Positions 58,612 to 64,000 of a DNA stretch of 64,000 nucleotides are shown piece by piece. Positions within the stretch are counted from its first letter, which is position 1. Every line of letters begins with the position of its first letter. The translations under genes and the position numbers were made by a program. Source of the DNA: Torymus aiolomorphi (lineage: Eukaryota; Arthropoda; Insecta; Hymenoptera; Torymidae); assembly GCA_036365515.1 (NCBI GenBank), contig CM070873.1, forward strand, positions 180,434,104 to 180,498,103. The letters run 5' to 3'. The notes under the pieces are model-generated. The model was not told where the DNA came from. It searched no databases and saw only the letters and a list, made by a program, of their open reading frames with translations.

Positions 58612-59905
58612 CGAGGGTCATTTGATAAGTACCTAGCCTACAAATGAAAACACCGAAATTTTACAAAAAATAAAATTTATTTTTCAATGTAGTCTCCTTT
58701 TAGTTGCATACACTTGGTCCAGCGGTGTTCCAATTTTTTTAACCCCGTTGAAAAAAATGTTTTCTCTTGGTTTGCAAAATAGGCCTCCGTGCCGGCGATT
58801 ATTTCGTTATTGGAGTGGAATCTCTTCCCGGCGAGCGAATTTTTTAGGTTCAGAAACAGAAAAAAGTTGCACGGAGCCAAATCTGGAGAATACGGTGGAT
58901 GGGGCAGCAGTTCGTAGCGTAATTCGACCAATTTAGCCGTGGCGAGTGCAGAAGTGTGAGCCGGTGCATTATCGTGGTGGAAAACCACTTGTTTTTTAGA
59001 CAAATGGGGCCGTTTTTCTTCTAACACGGCGTCAAATCAGCTCAATAGTTCGGCGTAGTACTGTCCTGTGACCGTTTTGCCCTTCTCCAGATAGTCAATA
59101 AAAATCACACCTTGAGAATCCCAGAAAACAGTGGCCATCACCTTTCCGGCCGACGGGACCGTCTTCGCCTTCTTCGGAGCAGGTTCACCGGGTAAGGTCC
59201 ACTGTTTTGACTGCTCCTTGGTCTCTAGAGTGTAGTAGTGAATCCATGTTTCGTCGCCGGTCACGTAACGACGCAAAAACTCTTTTGGATTGCCATTAAA
59301 CAGCTCCAAACACTGCTCTGAACTGGTCACACGGATGCGCTTGTTGTCTGCAGTCAGCAAACGCGGCACCCACCTTGCTGACAGCTTCCTCATGCCTAAA
59401 ATCTCATGTAGGATATGCCACACGCGTTCTTCTGAGATGCCTACTATCGCAGCTATCTCGCGCACCTCTAATCGGCGGTCTGACAAAACGATATCGTGTA
59501 TTTTTGTCACGTTCTCCTCCGTAGTGGCTGTTTTCGGAGCACCTGGGCGTGGATCATCAAAAACCGACGTACGACCACGTTGAAACTCGTTATACCAAAA
59601 TTTAACGGTCGCCATCGAAGGAGAAGCATCCCCATACACTGCATCCAAGCGTTCTTTAATTTCACTGCGCGATTTCCCTTCCAAAAACAAGAATCGAATC
59701 ACCGACCGATATTGTTCTTTCTCCATTTTTTCAAAAATCAACGGACACATTTGCTTTCACACGCTCTCAAAAATAAACTACAACTCCGATCCGGCTGAAA
59801 TTTCGTCTGTAACCGTTTACAGGAAGATACTGCACTGTAGTGTATTTCTGGTGCGATAGTGGCACCATCTGGCGGTGAGGCTAGGTACTTGTCAAATGAC
59901 CTTCG
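58612..59905 (-). mobile_element. Mariner copy 2, inverted, inside the hAT satellite
   Basis: 1294 bp, the same length as copy 1, ends CGAGGGTCATTTGATAAGTA and CGAAGGTCATTTGACAAGTA. TA at 58610-58611 and 59906-59907. It lies within a unit of the ~94-bp repeat. Confidence 0.95.
58677..59726 (-). pseudogene. Mariner transposase copy 2, one nonsense codon
   Basis: Same 349-residue protein as copy 1 on the minus strand (start 59726; an upstream in-frame ATG is at 59750). It is broken only by an in-frame TGA at 59037-59039, where copy 1 has CGA (Arg), a CpG-type transition. Frame and length are otherwise kept. It also has 'LAPCNFF' in place of the expected Asp at the third catalytic site. Other differences are few (for example S/T at 'TSSEQ', 'KKQVVFHHDN'). 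Confidence 0.92.
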
Positions 59906-61739
59906 TATAAGGGAGTCATGTGCATAACTCCGTTATATGCGTGGACTTCATATCCCCCGGCTACTTGGGTTTAAAAATTATTTAAATAATCGTTTGGTTT
60001 TTTTTTCATGTCTACATGACTCCCTTATATGCGTGGATCTCATATCCCCCAGCTACTTAGGTTTAAAAATTATTTAAATAATTGTTTGGATTATTTTTTC
60101 ATGTCTACATGACTCGCTTATATGCGTGGACCTCATATGCCCCGGCTACTTTGGTTTAAAAATTATTTAAATAATCGTTAGGCTTATTTTGTTATGTCTA
60201 CATGACTCTCTTATATGCGTGGACTTCATATCCCCCACATACTTGGGTTTAAAAATGGTTTAATTGTCTTGCTTATTGTTGCACATCTACGTAATTCCCT
60301 AATATGCGTGGACCTCACATCCCCCGGATATTTGGGTTTATTTCATAATCAACTTGCTTCCTCCCAATCGTCTGCGTGCGGTCTTTAGGGCGGGGGGGGG
60401 GGCGATCGCCCCCATCGCCCCCCCTTGGATCCGCCACTGGCTTGGACTGATCGCACGTGCTTCTCGCATAGTGTAGACACGGCCTAAGATCTTCAAAATA
60501 TGCAGCCTCAGCACCTTTTTTAGGACAATTATGCCAAACTTATGGTTGATCTTGTAAATAAACCTTTTCCTATATTTCACAAGCTCTAATTTTACCACTT
60601 GAAAAATATTTTTTTATAAAAACGGCTATAACTTTGGCTCTAGTGGTCCTAGAAAAATCAGCGTCTACGGATTTTAAAGTTCTAGGAACCACCTTTGTTT
60701 CTATGTTACGTATACGTGTCAAAAATAATTATAAGATGGTAGAATTCATGTCAGTAGAGAGCTATTTTTGATTATTTTAGGTATCGAAAAATTAGATATT
60801 ATACTGCTCGACAAAAAATTATTTTTTCACTTTTTCCTATGATAGGAAAAGAGTATAGTTAGATAACATCATATTCTAATGAAAAATACTTTTGTTAATG
60901 ATTTTTAATTAAAATTCGATTGACACTGTGACCATGAACACGGTTGATTTTCGCGATTTTTGATAAAAACGTCAACTTCAAAAGGCTGTATCTTGAAGTC
61001 TATTCAATCAATTTAGGTCCTCAAAAAAAGAAATTAAAAGTCTCGTTGAGACAAAAAAAAAATGAGACCTAGTGAGCTCAAAAATGTGGAACCAGTTACG
61101 AGATATAGAGGTTTAAAGATGATCTAAAAATGATGAAATGCAATGGCCATATCACAGATCGCCAATAAAACCTAAATCATCATTTCATATCAGTGTATTT
61201 TTTTTCTTAAAATTTGAAGAAAGACAAAAAAAATGAGAGCTCACCGACCTCATTTTGTTAAAATTTCAGCCTTTTAAAATTTTTTGAAAACTGGCTAAAA
61301 ACAGGTCAAAATCAGGGTTTAAAAAAATTCCAGCAGGAATTAGGAATGAGATAAGGGGCTGAAATTTTGCACAAGCTATTTTTTTATATGTACTTTCATA
61401 AAAAAAATCGTCGACAAAATCGACGACCCCCCCCGCGCACACTTTTTAAAAAAAGTACAGGAACGACCCATATATTATAACATCAACTTTGATGTTACAA
61501 TAATTCAATGTAGATATTCGACCTACAACCAGCGTACTGTAGTCGAGCAGAAAAAAACATCCCTCTAATACAGTACTTACATATATATATATTGCCCTAC
61601 CCTACATAGATGTACCTTGTAGAAGAGAGTATACGAACTCTCTGTTAGGATAGAAAAGAAGATCTTGTAGAACAGCGATTGACTGTATTGTAGAAGGCTT
61701 AACAGTCGTAGCCTCTCAACTGTCCCCCTGTCGCCTCTC

Positions 61740-62401
61740 CATACCAAGCTTATGGTATCTCTCCCTCATACTTGGACCATATCGCATCTGAAACACACAT
61801 AAAAAACAATTACTATAGACTATAAATTACTCACTGTAGGGATTTGTGAATGTTAATTGTGCTAAGCTCTTGGAACGATAGCCTTTTCTCTTATAATCAC
61901 CCGTCAAACGTATATGAAGATGGGGTCGCTCGAGTAGGAGATCACCGCCTTGGATGGACCGTCTCACCTGCAAGAAGAATACTAGTTTAAATAAGAGCAA
62001 GACTACAACAGCATAGAAATGATGCTAACCTGCTGAAGACACTGCAATAACTTGAAGTACAGGGCTGCATATATTCAGCTCCTGGTGTCTCGCTCATGGA
62101 ATAAGTAGGGGCAGCATATACAGCAGTATCTACAGCTGTATCTCCTGCAGCCACAGCAATCATCGGGCACCACTGAAAAGAACTAATAATTAAAAACAGG
62201 CATATTGTGTGGGTAGGCGACACACAAATCTTACCTACAGCCACAACAAAGCAACATAACCTCGAAGAGTGATAAAGGTCCTGTGCGAGCCGTCGGGACG
62301 AGGAGTGCGCCACCAACCCCGAGGATGACAACGAGGTCAACGGCGGACAGTCTCACCCAGCAGCAGAGCACCACTAACACTCCGAAGCACGTCGTATTCA
62401 T
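61740..62401 (-). CDS. Candidate spliced gene, small secreted-type product, unverified
   Basis: On the minus strand an ATG at 62401-62399 opens a frame whose first ~20 residues (MNTTCFGVLVVLCCWVRLSA) look like a signal peptide. The frame runs to a consensus donor 'tgtaggtaagattt' at 62234/62233. Acceptor-like sites follow: 'cttttcag' before 62172 and 'cttcttgcag' near 61978. A third, 'tgtgtttcag', lies near 61792, before a short terminal frame. Donor-like 'ctacagtgagtaa' lies near 61830. I could not find one combination that keeps a long frame through all exons, so the model is unresolved. No family is recognised. The upstream side (62400-62600) is GC/CpG-rich, as for a promoter. Confidence 0.25.
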
Positions 62402-62762
62402 GTCGTCGTGTGCCGAAGCGCGTGCGCACGAGAGCGCCGGTCGATGCGACGCCGATAGCTAGCGCGCACGTGGAGAGACGAGAGAGAGAACGAGCAAGCG
62501 GCGACCAAGGGGGTGAGAGGGGGCACCGGCGAGAGCGCTGCGACAGCTACGGCCGAGAGCGGCAGCGCGGGCTCGAGAAACGTGCTCGCTCTCTCTGTAC
62601 TGAGCCTTGAACCTATAAGTATCTTTTATTGCGCAAGTATTGTTTCTAGCAGTTAGCTAAAGTAGTTTTGGAGTAGTAAAGTAGGAGAGCAAGTAGTTTT
62701 CGTTTGCAGTCACATTGCGATAGCAAATTGGATTTCTGTGCGAGAAAGTAGGAGAGCCACTG
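62402..62762. other. GC/CpG-rich block
   Basis: 62402-62610 is strongly GC-rich with many CG dinucleotides and 'gagagagaacgagc' tracts, then AT-richer text with duplicated 'agtaggagagc'. It could be the promoter of the minus-strand candidate or part of an old element. Nothing firmer. Confidence 0.3.
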
Positions 62763-63098
62763 TGTAACCTACATTTCAAGTTTTGTGTGGATTAAGCGTG
62801 TTTGAAGTAAGTAGTCAGGTGTGCCGCGAGTGATTAATGTGCCAGCAAGCGTTGTCGAGCCTCGCGTCATTTTTCGCGTATTGCGTTTAGAAATAGAAAT
62901 CGTGCAGCATTTGTGCGGCTGGCGCTCAACGATCGACACTCAGTGTATTTCAATTGATGAAATAAAATAGTGTTTATATTTCTTTTATATCAAAATCATC
63001 AGTGTTTGCGCACAGTTATTCGCACCCTTTCCAAAATATCCAAATCCCCGATCCCTCCCCCACACACTTCTCCCCCTAACTAATTTTATCCGTTACAA
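62763..63098. repeat. Possible solo LTR, weak
   Basis: 336 bp bounded by TGTAAC and GTTACA, with 'gaaataaaatagtg' near 62957. The bounding hexamers are inverted as LTR ends are, but no target duplication flanks them and no internal region is attached. Confidence 0.25.
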
Positions 63099-64000
63099 AT
63101 CACGCAGCCAACGTGAGGCCTCGGAAAGCCTGAGTGGTATGTGCGCAAATTCGTGATCGAATAGGGCCTAGGACAGAGTCCATCGAAATATAGTACTTAG
63201 CGTGTAACACTCGAAACGCGCGCGACGCTCGACACGCAGACTGGCAATAGGATATAGATAGCCATTTTTCGCAGTCGTGGTCGTACAGGAGTACGAGGAT
63301 ACAAGCACGCCGGCGGCCATTTTGGCGGAAATTTACACCAAAGCAAAACAAAAATCGCTGCCAATGCATTGGCCCGTAGCTTCCTCAACCGTAATTTGTT
63401 GGTTCCTTTAATTAATTTTTAATTACAAAATTTATAATTTTTTGAAAAATTTATTGCACAATTATAATTAAATTCATTTATGAATATTAAAAATTGTTAA
63501 CTTTTAAATTTATTTCTTTATTTATTATTTATTTATATCAAATTTATATCGATGTCATGAAGAAAAGATAAATGATATATTTCCCAATATGAGGACAAAC
63601 TAATCCATAATTTCCTATGATATAATTTCCTAGAATTTCCAATATGGCGACAAATTATCAAAGCACAAGAAAATCCCTTATATATACGCACAACGCACGA
63701 CGCACCGCACAATGTAGGCATGTATGCAGTACTGTGGTATTCGTGACTAACCCACAGCTTGTTGGACCCGGCCGGAATACATACTGCACTACACGCTACC
63801 CCCGATTGGAGCGCCACCTACTCTTATACTATTTTAATTATTCATCAGTTTTGAATACTTAAACTCAAGAATTCAATCTTGAAAATTCAAACATATTATA
63901 TTTTGATGCCAATACTATATATATTTTATAATATACTGATGATAACATCATTGGAGTTATGAGTTTAAAAAAAAAACACGTTTTTGTTCTTGATGATAAC
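63099..64000. other. Unidentified right-hand DNA
   Basis: 63100-63360 is CpG-containing and moderately GC-rich. From 63400 on the DNA is AT-rich. Short frames on both strands show no domains. Confidence 0.35.

Larger units (their letters stand above)
57538..60439. mobile_element. Non-autonomous hAT element with internal satellite
   Basis: Ends CAGGGGCGGATCCAG and (complement) CAGTGGCGGATCCAAG are classic hAT termini. They are flanked by the 8-bp duplication GCTTGGAC (57530-57537 and 60440-60447). The interior is mostly a ~94-bp tandem repeat in two opposed blocks, with mariner copy 2 between. No transposase. It interrupts the right TIR arm of the 50319-61469 element. Confidence 0.93.
50319..61469 (+). 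mobile_element. 11.2-kb DNA transposon with ~1-kb TIRs, host to later insertions
   Basis: Left end GGGTTGTTCCTGTACTTC, right end the complement of GGGTCGTTCCTGTACTTT. ATAT lies on both sides (50315-50318 and 61470-61473), a possible 4-bp duplication, though the TA-rich setting makes it ambiguous. The arms match from 50319 to about 51355 and from 61469 back to 60440, where a hAT element splits the right arm, which continues at about 57500-57537. The gene at 52283-57392 is a broken relative of the 28-31 kb transposase. Confidence 0.8.

Noticed and set aside
62763..63098. Confident LTR call
   Set aside because: TGTAAC…GTTACA ends are suggestive, but there is no target duplication, primer site or internal region, so it is kept only as a weak feature.

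Overview
The window looks like transposon-dense heterochromatin or an intergenic 'TE graveyard' from an animal genome, most likely an insect (possibly a hymenopteran; the species call is weak). Reasons: very AT-rich DNA, spliceosomal introns inside degraded transposase genes, mariner copies with TA target duplications, a copia-like element with an initiator-Met-type primer site, hAT, Transib-like and TTAA-target elements, tRNA-derived and microsatellite repeats, and no bacterial features. I found no convincing conserved host gene. One weak spliced gene candidate sits near the right edge (about 61.7-62.4 kb, minus strand).

Layout. 1-2513: 5' end of an LTR retrotransposon on the minus strand (broken gag, leader, triplicated LTR-end/primer site, LTR). 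2639-5960: a near-complete Tc1/mariner-superfamily transposon with DD41D spacing and long subrepeat-built TIRs. 8377-26014: one copia-like element with matching LTRs and a 5-bp ATAAT duplication. It is swollen to 17.6 kb by a 1.9-kb TA-target element (itself carrying a foldback element) and an 11.8-kb element. The 11.8-kb element carries a GC-rich hairpin satellite, a Transib-like element with a telomere-like tract, gene-like exons, an AT-rich tandem array and an LTR-like block. 26.7-32.2 kb: a duplicated AT-rich repeat beginning with (GT)n, one copy split by a 3.56-kb transposon with ~650-bp TIRs and a DDE-like transposase. 33247-41006: a 7.8-kb TIR-bounded element made almost wholly of variants of one short palindromic motif, with a strict 297-bp tandem array in its right half. 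41480-49258: a three-exon degenerate hAT-like transposase gene whose introns hold nested elements, including a Russian-doll set of three TTAA-target elements and three large hairpins. 50319-61469: an 11.2-kb transposon with ~1-kb TIRs, encoding a second, degraded member of the 28-31 kb transposase family. It was later hit by one mariner and by a hAT element that itself holds a second mariner. 61.5-64 kb: the weak gene candidate and GC-rich or AT-rich DNA I cannot identify.

The insertion order can be read by removing elements: in several cases excision of an element plus one target duplication restores the interrupted reading frame or repeat. The most interesting signals are the Transib-like element whose ends carry an exact CACAGTG heptamer and a CGGCG duplication around a telomere-like array, the TIRs packed with TCAAGGTCA sites, the two mariner copies sharing a D-to-N change at the third catalytic position, the triplicated LTR/primer-site junction, and a recurring design in which a TIR pair encloses only arrays of one short motif.
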